Source: Baia soyae (GTDB taxonomy: Bacteria > Bacillota > Bacilli > Thermoactinomycetales > Thermoactinomycetaceae). From it: DNA of 32,280 bases. How positions within the stretch are numbered: position 1 is the first letter of the stretch; each line of letters starts with the position of its first letter. Location: assembly GCF_004341445.1 (NCBI RefSeq), contig NZ_SLXV01000034.1, forward strand, positions 1 through 32,280. Direction: 5' to 3'. A program made the position numbers and the translations under genes. The notes beneath the pieces are model-generated. The model was given only the letters and a program-made list of their open reading frames with translations, ran no database searches and was not told the DNA's origin. Positions 14,824-23,006 of this stretch are shown piece by piece.

Positions 14824-16983
14824 TTGGATCAGGTTCAGATGTGGAAGCAGATTGCGACAGAGTTGGAGATTGAGTCTCATCAAGTAAAGGTAACAGTAGG
14901 ATTGTTAGAAGCGGGGAACACAGTTCCTTTTATTGCGCGTTATCGAAAAGAGATGACAGGTAGCTTAGATGAAGAGTTAATTCGTGCTGTAGAAGAGCGT
15001 TTTCGCTATCTAACCCAGATGAATCAACGACGTGAAGAGATTTTACGCACGATTGAAGAACAAGGAAAGTTAACGGCAGAATTACAAACGAAGATTGAAG
15101 CCGTTACCAAGTTGCAAGAGTTAGAAGACTTATATCTACCTTATCGGCCGAAGCGTAAAACACGTGCGTCAGTGGCGAGAGAGCGTGGTTTAGAACCGCT
15201 AACACGGGTTTTGGCATCGACTGGGGATCTACATAAAATAGAGCAAGAAGCAGTGGCATTTGTAAACCCGGAGCAAGGGATTGAGTCTGCTGAGGAAGCG
15301 ATTCAAGGGGCTATGGATATCCTAGCAGAAGAACTTTCAGAGGATGCTGAGGTTCGTAAGTGGGTTCGGGAGTACACCTGGAACCACGGAGTGCTTACTT
15401 CTAAAGGGAAAGATCTAGAAGCTCGTTCGGTTTATGAGATGTATTATGAGTATACAGAGCCTGTACGTAGTATGCCCTCTCATCGTATTCTAGCTGTGAA
15501 TCGGGGCGAGAGAGAGGAATTTTTAAAAGTAAAAATTTCAGTAGAAGAGGAGCGGATTTTTGCGCATCTACGAAATTGGTTCTCTATCTCTATCCATACG
15601 TACCTAGAAGCAGTCGTCCAAGATGCATATAAGCGCTTAATTGCCCCTTCGATTGAGCGTGAAGCGCATGCGAGGATGACCGAACAAGCGGAAGAGCAAG
15701 CAATCCACATTTTTTCCGAAAACTTGCGTCATCTGTTACTTCAGCCACCGATTGCAGGGAAAATTGTACTCGGAGTGGATCCAGCTTTTCGAACAGGTTG
15801 TAAGCTAGCGGTTATTGATGAGACGGGGAAAGTGCTACATATTGATGTGATTTATCCGACTGCTCCCCATAACGATGTAGAAGGAGCGAAAAAAGTCGTC
15901 TTGGCATTAATCAAGAAATACCATATTAATATGGTTGCGATTGGAAATGGTACTGCTTCTCGGGAGACGGAGCAGTTTATTGTCGATGTGCTGAAAGAAG
16001 TAAAACAAAAATTGTACTACTTGATTGTGAATGAGGCAGGTGCCAGTGTCTATTCAGCCTCTAAAATTGCGAAAGACGAGTTTCCAGATCTTGATGCTGC
16101 GCGTCGTTCAGCGGTTTCCATTGCCCGTCGTGTTCAAGATCCATTGGCCGAATTGGTGAAAATTGATCCGAAATCAGTAGGAGTGGGTCAGTATCAACAC
16201 GATGTATCACAAAAGCAGTTGACTGAAAGCCTGACTCATGTGGTCGAATCGGCTGTAAACTATGTAGGAGTAAATGTGAACACTGCCTCCGCTTCTCTCT
16301 TGCAATATGTATCAGGTGTGAGTGGAGCAGTAGCGAAAAATATTGTCAAAAAGCGTGAAGAATTAGGCCGCTTTTCTACTAGACGAGAATTACAGTCCGT
16401 TCCGCGCTTAGGTGCGAAAACATATGAACAATGTATTGGCTTTTTACGCGTGACAGATGGTGGAAACCCTCTTGATAAGACACCGATTCACCCAGAGTCC
16501 TATCATATTACGGAATCCTTATTGTCGAAACTACAGATTCAGCCAGTGGAGATTGGTTCAGATGATGTTAAACAGAGGTTAAGTGCGGTTGATGTAGAAG
16601 TGATGGCGGGAGAACTAGGTTGCGGAGTGCCAACGCTTCAGGATATCTTAGAAGCTCTCATCCGCCCAGGTCGGGACCCTCGTGATGAGATGCCTACACC
16701 CCTTCTTCGTTCCGATGTGCTGAAAGTGGAGGATCTTCAGGTCGGGATGAAATTGCAAGGAACGGTTCGCAATGTAGTGGACTTTGGAGCCTTCGTTGAT
16801 ATCGGTTTGAAAAATGATGGGCTTGTCCATGTTTCAAAACTAAGCGAGCGCTTTGTACGAAATCCAATGGATGTTGTGACAGTAGGGGATATTGTGGATG
16901 TATGGGTGTTACAGGTAGATCAAGATCGTGAGCGGGTAGGTCTTACGATGGTGGAATCAGCTTTACCGAAACAGGCAGGCTAA
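14824..16983 (+). CDS. tex: Tex-family RNA-binding transcription accessory protein
   Basis: About 719 residues, the usual Tex size. The N-terminal helical region has TVPFIARYRKEMTGSLDEE and YLPYRPKRKTRA, a YqgF-like RNase H fold starts at LGVDPAFRTGCKLAVID, a helix-hairpin-helix follows (VSGAVAKNIVKKREELGRF, VPRLGAKTYEQC), and the C-terminus is an S1 domain (GTVRNVVDFGAFVDIGLKNDG). Tex binds nucleic acid and RNA polymerase. The start is uncertain: TTG 14824 is chosen (GGTG six bases before), but GTG 14812/14815 or ATG 14839 are possible; ATG 14767 would overlap the probable promoter. Position after sigB matches ydcI in B. subtilis. Confidence 0.93.
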   Translation: MDQVQMWKQIATELEIESHQVKVTVGLLEAGNTVPFIARYRKEMTGSLDEELIRAVEERFRYLTQMNQRREEILRTIEEQGKLTAELQTKIEAVTKLQELEDLYLPYRPKRKTRASVARERGLEPLTRVLASTGDLHKIEQEAVAFVNPEQGIESAEEAIQGAMDILAEELSEDAEVRKWVREYTWNHGVLTSKGKDLEARSVYEMYYEYTEPVRSMPSHRILAVNRGEREEFLKVKISVEEERIFAHLRNWFSISIHTYLEAVVQDAYKRLIAPSIEREAHARMTEQAEEQAIHIFSENLRHLLLQPPIAGKIVLGVDPAFRTGCKLAVIDETGKVLHIDVIYPTAPHNDVEGAKKVVLALIKKYHINMVAIGNGTASRETEQFIVDVLKEVKQKLYYLIVNEAGASVYSASKIAKDEFPDLDAARRSAVSIARRVQDPLAELVKIDPKSVGVGQYQHDVSQKQLTESLTHVVESAVNYVGVNVNTASASLLQYVSGVSGAVAKNIVKKREELGRFSTRRELQSVPRLGAKTYEQCIGFLRVTDGGNPLDKTPIHPESYHITESLLSKLQIQPVEIGSDDVKQRLSAVDVEVMAGELGCGVPTLQDILEALIRPGRDPRDEMPTPLLRSDVLKVEDLQVGMKLQGTVRNVVDFGAFVDIGLKNDGLVHVSKLSERFVRNPMDVVTVGDIVDVWVLQVDQDRERVGLTMVESALPKQAG

Positions 16984-16998
16984 ATACGGAAGAAAACC

Positions 16999-17034
16999 AA
17001 CTGGGCAGATGTTTCTAAGAATCGCTGCCCAGTT
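16999..17034. terminator. Bidirectional hairpin between tex and cmpA
   Basis: AACTGGGCAG (16999-17008) pairs perfectly with CTGCCCAGTT (17025-17034). On the minus strand it is followed by the T-rich TTGGTTTTCTTCC, so it suits cmpA best; on the plus strand no T-run follows. The right arm lies in the final codons of cmpA. Confidence 0.7.
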
Positions 17035-17167
17035 GTGTACGTGAGGAAGGTTTTTTATCTCGCTCCTTCTTGGTGTAACCAAACCAGCATTTATTCAAAA
17101 AGAGAATTTGTTTGCGATCTCGTTGTCGAAAAGCATTCATAAGCTGTTTCGTCAGCCATTTTGGCAC
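17015..17167 (-). CDS. cmpA: Cortex morphogenetic protein CmpA
   Basis: A 50-residue minus-strand gene that starts with GTG at 17167, with GGGAGG (17176-17181) eight bases before it. The protein begins MPKWLTKQLMNAFRQRDRKQ and continues with ILFLNKCWFGYTKK. This matches the Bacillus CmpA pattern MPxWLxxQ...AF...D..QI.LLNxCWF.Y, though the tail is about 13 residues longer. CmpA is a small sporulation protein that links coat assembly to cortex formation. It lies next to tex as in B. subtilis, facing it. A small charged protein with no membrane segment. Confidence 0.88.
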   Translation of the reverse strand: MPKWLTKQLMNAFRQRDRKQILFLNKCWFGYTKKERDKKPSSRTQLGSDS

Positions 17168-17301
17168 AGGTTCATCCTCCCTTGAGAAAAATCTTGGTGC
17201 TTATACCTATGTCAAGAGAGAGCCAAGTGTGCAGGAATTGATAAAATAAGTTTATTCTACAATCATATTTGTATGCCAAAAAAGAAAAAGAGGCGGATCA
17301 T

Positions 17302-17865
17302 ATGTCATTACAGTCTTGGTTTGAAAAAGGGATATCTTTTGAGGAATATGTAGCGTCCATGAAAGCGAATAAAGAAGGATTTCTCACTATTTATCAAGGA
17401 TTTTCATTAACTAGTGAAGATAAGGACTTTTTTTCAAAGCTGGCGGACCAAAAGCTACGAGTTATTGGTTTGACGGCGGATTGGTGTGGGGATGCTATGC
17501 TTAACGTTCCCGTCATAGAGCGTATAGCTGAAGTATGTCAGTCCCCGCTGAGTCTTCTCAATCGAGATGAGAATTTAGAGTTAATGGACCAATACTTAAC
17601 GAATGGAACTGCGCGAGCGATTCCGATTTTTATTTGGATTGATCAAGAGGGGAACGAGAAAGCAGTCTGGGGCCCTAGAGCGGATGCGGTTCAAACCCTT
17701 ATCATTAATCTCCGCTCCAGCCTCCCGGAAAAAGAGGACCCTACGTTTGCTATTAAGCAGGCAGAAGTGTATCGGCAATTTCGCGCACGTCTGGTAGCTG
17801 ATCAAGAGCTGTGGTTGTCTGTTAAAAATAGTGTACAAGCATGTTTAGCTAAACTACATGCATAA
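17302..17865 (+). CDS. Thioredoxin-like family protein
   Basis: 187 residues. The core LRVIGLTADWCGDAMLNVPVIERI places WCGD where thioredoxins have WCxxC, so only the first cysteine remains; ARAIPIFIWIDQEGN supplies the cis-proline region. This is typical of a thioredoxin-fold family in Bacilli of unknown function, possibly one-cysteine redox or binding. ATG 17302 is chosen because AGGCGG lies seven bases upstream; an upstream TTG has no site. The next gene follows by 18 bases, so the two are probably one operon. Confidence 0.83.
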   Translation: MSLQSWFEKGISFEEYVASMKANKEGFLTIYQGFSLTSEDKDFFSKLADQKLRVIGLTADWCGDAMLNVPVIERIAEVCQSPLSLLNRDENLELMDQYLTNGTARAIPIFIWIDQEGNEKAVWGPRADAVQTLIINLRSSLPEKEDPTFAIKQAEVYRQFRARLVADQELWLSVKNSVQACLAKLHA

Positions 17866-17883
17866 ATCATAGGAGGACGTAAT

Positions 17884-18783
17884 ATGACTAAGTTGCGAGT
17901 AGGTTTTATAGGTCTTGGAATTATGGGGCGTGCGATGGCACGTAATATTTATCAAGCTGGTTTCCCGGTTACGGTTTGGAATCGAACTCGCTCCAAGATG
18001 GAAGAAGCAACAGCGTGGGGTGCAAATCTTGCTGATTCCCCTAAGCAAGTGGCAGAGCAAAGTGATGTGGTTATCACAGTGGTCGGAGATACACCTGATG
18101 TAAAAGCTGTATTAACAGGCGAACAAGGTGTGTTTCAGGGTGCTAAGAATGGGGTAGTAGTAATCGATATGAGTACCATTGCTGCTGAGGCGGAGCGTGA
18201 ACTAGCATCTCAGGCTAACGCATTGGGGATCGCTTATTTAGATGCACCTGTAAGCGGTGGAGATATCGGAGCTCAAAACGGTACCCTCTCTGTTATGGTT
18301 GGGGGAGAGGCGAAGATTCTTGAAAAAGTGAAGCCTATTCTGGGAGCAATGGGGCAACGAATTGTTCATTGTGGAGGGATTGGTGCGGGACAAACTGTGA
18401 AAGCTTGTAACCAAATCTTATGTGGTCTTAATTTGCTTGCTGTAGTAGAGGCACTTAGTTATGCCAAAAAAGCAGGGGTAGATGTCGAGAAAATGATTGA
18501 GGTTACAACGCAAGGAGCAGGTGGTTCTTGGGCCTTAGCAAATTACGCCCCTCGTATCATCCAAGGGGATTTGGATCCAGGCTTTTCGGTAGAGTTTATC
18601 CAAAAAGATCTACGGATTGTCCTACAAGAAGCAGAGCAGATGCAACTTCCACTGATGGGTACAGCTCTTGTACAACAGCTTCTTCGTTCACTACAAGCAC
18701 ATGGAGGCAATCCCGATGGTTCACATGCTCTCATTCAAGTGATGGAACAACTGGGAAATGTAGAGATTGTACCAAATAAGTAA
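17884..18783 (+). CDS. NAD(P)-dependent beta-hydroxyacid dehydrogenase (HIBADH family)
   Basis: 299 residues. Rossmann motif VGFIGLGIMGRAMARN (6-21), NRT after beta-2 suggesting NADP preference, substrate-binding DAPVSGGDIGAQNGTLSVMVGG, and catalytic lysine in GAGQTVKACNQI. The family covers 3-hydroxyisobutyrate, tartronate semialdehyde and related reductases; the true substrate cannot be chosen here. AGGAGG lies seven bases before the ATG. It probably shares a transcript with the thioredoxin-like gene. Confidence 0.93.
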   Translation: MTKLRVGFIGLGIMGRAMARNIYQAGFPVTVWNRTRSKMEEATAWGANLADSPKQVAEQSDVVITVVGDTPDVKAVLTGEQGVFQGAKNGVVVIDMSTIAAEAERELASQANALGIAYLDAPVSGGDIGAQNGTLSVMVGGEAKILEKVKPILGAMGQRIVHCGGIGAGQTVKACNQILCGLNLLAVVEALSYAKKAGVDVEKMIEVTTQGAGGSWALANYAPRIIQGDLDPGFSVEFIQKDLRIVLQEAEQMQLPLMGTALVQQLLRSLQAHGGNPDGSHALIQVMEQLGNVEIVPNK

Positions 18784-18801
18784 ATTTTGTTACAAAACCT
18801 A

Positions 18802-18830
18802 TTGCTCTAGAAAACATCTAAGAATATACT
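18802..18830 (+). promoter_or_regulatory. Promoter of the BI-1 family gene
   Basis: TTGCTC (18802-18807), 17 bases, TATACT (18825-18830), 31 bases before the GTG start. A plausible sigma-A promoter in an AT-rich gap. Confidence 0.55.
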
Positions 18831-18861
18831 AAATTTAAATGATTATAGGGAGGATTACTCT

Positions 18862-19563
18862 GTGAATCAAGGTTTCTCAAATAACGTGACAAGTTCACAA
18901 CGATTTACACAGCGCATGATGCCAGCTGTTTTTGGTTGGATGTTTGCTGGTTTATTGATGACTGCCATTATCGCAGGTGTATTACTGCAAAATAGTGAAG
19001 CCATTACGATGCTCCGAACACCGATTATTTTTTATGCGGTTGTTGCAGCTGAGATCATTACGGTTATCTTTTTATCGAAACGCCTTGGGAAAATGTCGGC
19101 TACGGCTGCTTCCTTCTGCTTCTTTCTCTATGCAGCACTGAATGGTTTAACAATAGCGGCTTTCATGTCCAGATTTGAAATTGGCACGATCGCATCCGCA
19201 TTTGGAGTTGCAGCAGCTATGTTTGGAGTCTTTGCTATTTTTGGTGCTGTAACCAAAAAAGACCTGACCAAACTAGGTTCTTTACTGTTCATGTTGTTGA
19301 TTGGAATCATTATTGCTACTCTAGCAAATGCCTTTTTCATTAAGAGTGGCGCAATGGGACTTATTATCTCTTATGTTGCTGTTTTGGTTTTCTGTGGTCT
19401 AACGGCATACGACATGCAAAAGATTAAGGAAATGGGTGCTTATTCATCACAGTTTGGTGAAGAAGGTGCTACCAAAATCGCGATCTATGGTGCATTAATG
19501 TTGTACATGGATTTCGTCATGATTTTCTGGCATTTGCTTAATATTTTCGGAAGCGACGACTAA
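18862..19563 (+). CDS. Bax inhibitor-1/YccA family membrane protein
   Basis: 233 residues with about seven membrane segments beginning near residue 22. Family marks are the MLRTPIIFYA region, AALNGLTIAAF, and the C-terminal AYDMQKIKEM followed by IYGALMLYMDFVMIFWHLL. BI-1 relatives are calcium-leak or membrane stress proteins; the bacterial role is not settled. GTG start with GGGAGGAT seven bases before. Followed by a strong terminator shared with the converging gene. Confidence 0.93.
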   Translation: MNQGFSNNVTSSQRFTQRMMPAVFGWMFAGLLMTAIIAGVLLQNSEAITMLRTPIIFYAVVAAEIITVIFLSKRLGKMSATAASFCFFLYAALNGLTIAAFMSRFEIGTIASAFGVAAAMFGVFAIFGAVTKKDLTKLGSLLFMLLIGIIIATLANAFFIKSGAMGLIISYVAVLVFCGLTAYDMQKIKEMGAYSSQFGEEGATKIAIYGALMLYMDFVMIFWHLLNIFGSDD

Positions 19564-19583
19564 ACAATCGTTGTACTACAATG

Positions 19584-19620
19584 AAACCCCCTCGCAAATC
19601 ACATTGCGAAGGGGTTTTTT
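19584..19620. terminator. Bidirectional terminator, BI-1 gene / converging hypothetical gene
   Basis: AAACCCCCTCGCAA (19584-19597) pairs with TTGCGAAGGGGTTT (19604-19617), one mismatch, followed by TTT. The other strand ends the stem with TTTCATTG. It serves the two converging genes. Confidence 0.9.
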
Positions 19621-20395
19621 ATGGTGCTATAGAGGTGATGGGATGCACTTGTTGGTAATCTTCTGGTGAGATAATAGTAGGGAGTTTGTGAATTTCGGTG
19701 ATTAAAAGCGTCGTCACCTCAGGTAAATAATTTTGGTTACTATCCCTCAGACTCATACCTGTTAAATGTTTGAGAGAAGTCAGCACTACTTCGGTTACGG
19801 GTAGAGGGATTTTTTCAGTACGAATGTAGATATCTGCGGAGCGCAAGACCTTTAACAACCAAAATGGAGTATTCGATTTATGTAGCCATTGTTCCCATAA
19901 TTGTGATAACACAATGGGGCGATGTTCACCCATATCTGAGAAGGTTTGATATGCATCCCAAGCGTATGAGTTTATCTTTTCTTGATATTGTTGATAGTAC
20001 CATGCTGTTTCCTGGATAGACTTCCATATGGGGTCATGGTAGCGATGTGTTGTATAGTCCCAATTCATCTCTAGCTCATGCCAATCGTTTTGGTCATGTG
20101 ATTTGGTGTGGACTTCGATTAATCGAATCCTATCAGTAGGGATCTTCCAATGAGGTTTTGTAAGCCATAGGTTTCGGACCATAGAAAACATAGGTGCGAC
20201 ATGATTTGGATCGGCATGCGATGAAAACGCAATAATAGTAGCCTCTTTCCCAACAAGCAGATCATCGTGGCGGCCGACATGGAGTTCGACGTCCACTGTG
20301 GAAACGGGATGATTTGCCGCATGCACTTTTGTGTAAGAAGGAGTAGAAAGGTAGGGGAGAGAGAATTGATATGCTCCTGCCTGCAATGGCTTCAT
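19619..20395 (-). CDS. Unrecognised soluble protein
   Basis: 258 residues that I do not recognise. There is no signal peptide or membrane segment. It is rich in His and Trp (LHVGRHDDLL, WLTKPHWKIP, EMNWDYTTHRYHD), with a predicted helical middle (WKSIQETAWYYQQYQEKI). The ATG at 20395 has GGAGGA seven bases upstream, so it is a real gene. It converges on the BI-1 gene and shares its terminator, and it sits beside a decayed region. No function is proposed. Confidence 0.7.
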   Translation of the reverse strand: MKPLQAGAYQFSLPYLSTPSYTKVHAANHPVSTVDVELHVGRHDDLLVGKEATIIAFSSHADPNHVAPMFSMVRNLWLTKPHWKIPTDRIRLIEVHTKSHDQNDWHELEMNWDYTTHRYHDPIWKSIQETAWYYQQYQEKINSYAWDAYQTFSDMGEHRPIVLSQLWEQWLHKSNTPFWLLKVLRSADIYIRTEKIPLPVTEVVLTSLKHLTGMSLRDSNQNYLPEVTTLLITEIHKLPTIISPEDYQQVHPITSIAP

Positions 20396-20515
20396 GAAGA
20401 TTCCTCCTGCTTATAAGAGAGATACTCTGTAAGTTAGTTTTTGTTCCTATCTTAACAAAAGAAGATAGAGTCGTGCTATAAGAAAAAAGTAGTTTTTGAA
20501 TTCCTGACAAAAGAA

Positions 20516-20550
20516 GACGAGAAACCCTTCTAAATCTTAGGGATCTCGTC
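20516..20550 (-). terminator. Terminator-like hairpin after the RND remnant
   Basis: GACGAGA (20516-20522) pairs with TCTCGTC (20544-20550), then CCCT with AGGG. On the minus strand the stem is followed by TTCTTTTG. It lies 33 bases beyond the RND remnant's stop. Nothing else is seen in 20396-20582. Confidence 0.7.
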
Positions 20551-20582
20551 ATTCTAAGAAGATCTTCTTATATACACAATGC

Positions 20583-21572
20583 TTACTTACTAGTTAATCG
20601 CTGTTTCTTCGCTTTCCTAAAGTACAATAACTCATAAACGATTGGAATGATAATCAGAGTTAGTACGGTGGCTATGGTTAAGCCTCCGATAACAACTACT
20701 GCTAGTCCTTTTGACACTAGGCTTCCCATTGCTTCTTTTGCAAAGAGTAGCGGGATCATAGCAAATGGTGGCAATAGCTGTCATCAGAATCGGACGCATG
20801 CGAGTACTTCCAGCTTCTAGCAAGGCTTCACGTATTTCCATGTGTTCTTCGTTTTGCTTCACCCGATCAATTAATACGATGGCATTTGTGACCACAATAC
20901 CAATCAACACCAGTGCTCCGATCATGGCTCCAATATCAATCGACATTTGTGCAAGAAACAATCCACCCACTGCCCCAATTGTGGCTAGTGGCAATGTAAC
21001 TAAAATCGCTAATGGTGCCCGTAATGTTTTAAATGTCATGACCATAATTAAATATACGACACCAATGGAAACAAGCATAACTTTAAACAGTTCAGTAAAC
21101 TGCTCTGTCTGGACATCGCTTGCTCCACCAGTGGCAAAGGAAACGTCTTTCGGTAGTTTAAGATCTTTGACTTTCGTCTGGATTTCTAGATTGATTTCGT
21201 TGAGTTTTGTCCTTTTGCCCACTTCTCCATTTCGAAAGCGCGTTTTTTCATCATTTTCTTATATGAAGAGGTGTTTTGGTTTCGCTTCATGTTGCTTCGT
21301 AAGAGCCCTGTACTCATAAGAGGAACAACGATTAAAGCGACAAGTAGAGAAGCAAGTAGAGAATAGGTGACAGTCAAAGCAAATGGTAGTAAAAGCTCTT
21401 TCATGGATTGTATAAGCCCCATAGGGAGAAATACTGCGATGGTTGTCAACGTAGAGGAAGTAATAGCGGGTGCGACTTCCTTAGTAGCACTGATAATCAT
21501 CTGCTTACTTAATACTTCTTTTTCGGCGCGACGGTAAATATTTTCAATTACTACGATCGAATCATCTACCAG
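20583..21572 (-). pseudogene. Decayed RND-family efflux permease (AcrB/SwrC-like)
   Basis: Three pieces in different frames on the minus strand. 21572 to about 21230 codes LVDDSIVVIENIYRR and the TM4-TM6 part (FLPMGLIQSMKELLLPFALT). About 21222 to 20770 codes the end of the second porter loop and TM8-TM11 (KLPKDVSFATGGASD, IGIVVTNAIVLIDRVKQ). 20774-20583 codes the end, AMIPLLFAKEAMG to the stop. Compared with the ~1000-residue family, about 400 N-terminal residues and some 260 central residues are lost, and a frameshift lies near 20770. These proteins pump drugs or lipopeptides across the membrane; this one cannot work. Confidence 0.9.
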
Positions 21573-21665
21573 CCTAAGAATTATATCTCAAGTATCTATT
21601 CAAAATTAGATGTTAAAAATAGACTACATGCGGCTAAGAAAGCTCATTCGGAGAGGGTCCTGTAA
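21573..21665 (+). pseudogene. C-terminal fragment of a LuxR-type response regulator
   Basis: In frame, 21576-21665 reads KNYISSIYSKLDVKNRLHAA, then KKAHSERVL and a stop. This matches the recognition helix and tail of LuxR/NarL DNA-binding domains (VxNYxSxIxxKLxVKNRxxA). Everything before it is gone and the RND remnant on the other strand abuts it at 21572/21573, so the junction is a deletion scar. Confidence 0.7.
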
Positions 21666-21796
21666 CCTGAAAAAAGACGAAAAGAAAATTGGAATTAAGT
21701 GCTTGACTACAGGATTTGATCGTGATAAATTATAGAAGTCGCTAAAACGAAGCACACAAAGCACCTTGTTTTAACAAGTACTTTTTTAAAAAAGTG

Positions 21797-21825
21797 TTGC
21801 ATGAACGAGAGTTATGTGATAGAAT
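21797..21825 (+). promoter_or_regulatory. Promoter of the tRNA cluster
   Basis: TTGCAT (21797-21802), 17 bases, TAGAAT (21820-21825), about 48 bases before tRNA-Asn. The only sign found in the 21666-21872 gap. Confidence 0.65.
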
Positions 21826-21872
21826 AGCAAGAGTCGCCGAAGGAAACGAAGCGATATGGATTAGGACAATAT

Positions 21873-21947
21873 TCCTCAATAGCTCAATGGTAGAGCGCCC
21901 GACTGTTAATCGGTAGGTTGTAGGTTCGAGTCCTACTTGAGGAGCCA
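21873..21947 (+). tRNA. tRNA-Asn (GTT)
   Basis: Acceptor TCCTCAA/TTGAGGA, anticodon GTT at 21905-21907, TTCGAGTC T-arm, encoded CCA. First of eleven tRNAs in one run. Confidence 0.97.
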
Positions 21948-21951
21948 ATTC

Positions 21952-22044
21952 GGGGAGATACTCAAGAGGCCGAAGAGGAAGCATTGCTAATGCTTTAGGA
22001 CGTAATTACGCGTCGCGAGGGTTCGAATCCCTCTCTCTCCGCCA
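21952..22044 (+). tRNA. tRNA-Ser (GCT)
   Basis: 93 bases with the long variable arm of class II tRNAs; acceptor GGGGAGA/TCTCTCC with one G-U; anticodon GCT; encoded CCA. Confidence 0.97.
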
Positions 22045-22055
22045 GACATTTTTTT

Positions 22056-22132
22056 GGCCCGTTGGTGAAGCGGTTCAACACACCAGCCTTTCACGCTGGC
22101 ATGCAGGGGTTCGAATCCCCTACGGGTCACCA
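22056..22132 (+). tRNA. tRNA-Glu (TTC)
   Basis: Acceptor GGCCCGT/ACGGGTC, anticodon loop CTTTCAC with TTC, encoded CCA. Confidence 0.96.
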
Positions 22133-22137
22133 TTTTT

Positions 22138-22213
22138 GGACGCTTAGCTCAGCTGGGAGAGCACCTGCCTTACAAGCAGGGGGTCGGCGGTTCGATCCCG
22201 TCAGCGTCCACCA
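22138..22213 (+). tRNA. tRNA-Val (TAC)
   Basis: Acceptor GGACGCT/AGCGTCC, anticodon loop CTTACAA with TAC, encoded CCA. Confidence 0.97.
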
Positions 22214-22233
22214 GTATTACACTTTTTTAACGC

Positions 22234-22310
22234 GGAGCTGTGGTGTAGAGGCCTAACATGCCTGCCTGTCACGCAGGAGATCGCGGGTTCGAATCCCGTC
22301 AGCTCCGCCA
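22234..22310 (+). tRNA. tRNA-Asp (GTC)
   Basis: Acceptor GGAGCTG/CAGCTCC, anticodon loop CTGTCAC with GTC, encoded CCA. Confidence 0.97.
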
Positions 22311-22329
22311 TATTTTAGGTCTACTTTTT

Positions 22330-22406
22330 GGCGGTCGTGGCGAAGTGGTTAACGCACCGGATTGTGATTCCGGCACTCGAGGGTTCAATTCCCTCCGGTC
22401 GCCCCA
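22330..22406 (+). tRNA. tRNA-His (GTG)
   Basis: The extra G(-1) at 22330 faces the C discriminator, as expected for His. Acceptor GCGGTCG/CGGTCGC with wobbles, anticodon GTG, encoded CCA. Confidence 0.96.
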
Positions 22407-22416
22407 TGTTTTTTAA

Positions 22417-22491
22417 TGGGAAGTAGCCAAGCGGTAAGGCAACGGACTTTGACTCCGTCATGCGAAGGTTCGATCCCTTCCTTCCCAGCCA
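22417..22491 (+). tRNA. tRNA-Gln (TTG)
   Basis: Acceptor TGGGAAG/CTTCCCA, anticodon loop CTTTGAC with TTG, encoded CCA. Confidence 0.97.
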
Positions 22492-22513
22492 TTTTATTTA
22501 GACATCTTAGTAA

Positions 22514-22589
22514 GAGCCATTAGCTCAGTTGGTAGAGCATCTGACTTTTAATCAGAGGGTCGAAGGTTCGAGCCCTTCATGGCTCACCA
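22514..22589 (+). tRNA. tRNA-Lys (TTT)
   Basis: Acceptor GAGCCAT/ATGGCTC, anticodon loop CTTTTAA with TTT, encoded CCA. Confidence 0.97.
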
Positions 22590-22603
22590 TTAGTTTCGTA
22601 TAT

Positions 22604-22688
22604 GCGGGTGTGGCGGAATTGGCAGACGCACCAGATTTAGGTTCTGGCGCTTCACGGCGTGGGGGTTCAAGTCCCTCCACCCGCACCA
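22604..22688 (+). tRNA. tRNA-Leu (TAG)
   Basis: Class II tRNA with long variable arm; acceptor GCGGGTG/CACCCGC; anticodon TAG; encoded CCA. Confidence 0.97.
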
Positions 22689-22718
22689 TATACTTTTACA
22701 ATTAAATGAATTAAGTAC

Positions 22719-22804
22719 GCGGTCGTGGTGGAATTGGCAGACACGCTATCTTGAGGGGGTAGTGTCCTACGGATGTGCGAGTTCGAGTCTCGCCGACCGC
22801 ACCA
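22719..22804 (+). tRNA. tRNA-Leu (GAG)
   Basis: Class II tRNA; acceptor GCGGTCG/CGACCGC; anticodon loop CTTGAGG with GAG; encoded CCA. Second leucine isoacceptor in a row. Confidence 0.96.
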
Positions 22805-22818
22805 TATTGACCTAACAT

Positions 22819-22892
22819 GCGGGTGTAGTTCAATGGTAGAACATCAGCCTTCCAAGCTGATTGCGAGGGTTCGATTCCCTTCACCCGCTCCA
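22819..22892 (+). tRNA. tRNA-Gly (TCC)
   Basis: Acceptor GCGGGTG/CACCCGC, anticodon loop CTTCCAA with TCC, encoded CCA. Last of the run. Confidence 0.97.
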
Positions 22893-22896
22893 AACT

Positions 22897-22928
22897 AAAG
22901 GTTCGTGGCTTATGCTACGAGCTTTTTT
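22897..22928 (+). terminator. Terminator of the tRNA cluster
   Basis: GTTCGTGGC (22901-22909) pairs with GCTACGAGC (22914-22922) with two G-U, four-base loop, then six T's. Confidence 0.88.
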
Positions 22929-23006
22929 GTTTGTCTTGAACATGATGTTTGCGTTTCGATCGTAGGTCTTGCATAATGAGTTCAGATAGATGAGTAGGTG
23001 AGATTG

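Noticed and set aside
21742-22256. Short open frames across the tRNA cluster
   Set aside because: They translate tRNA sequence (for example RFDPVSVH and GLEPTTYRL strings) and are not genes.
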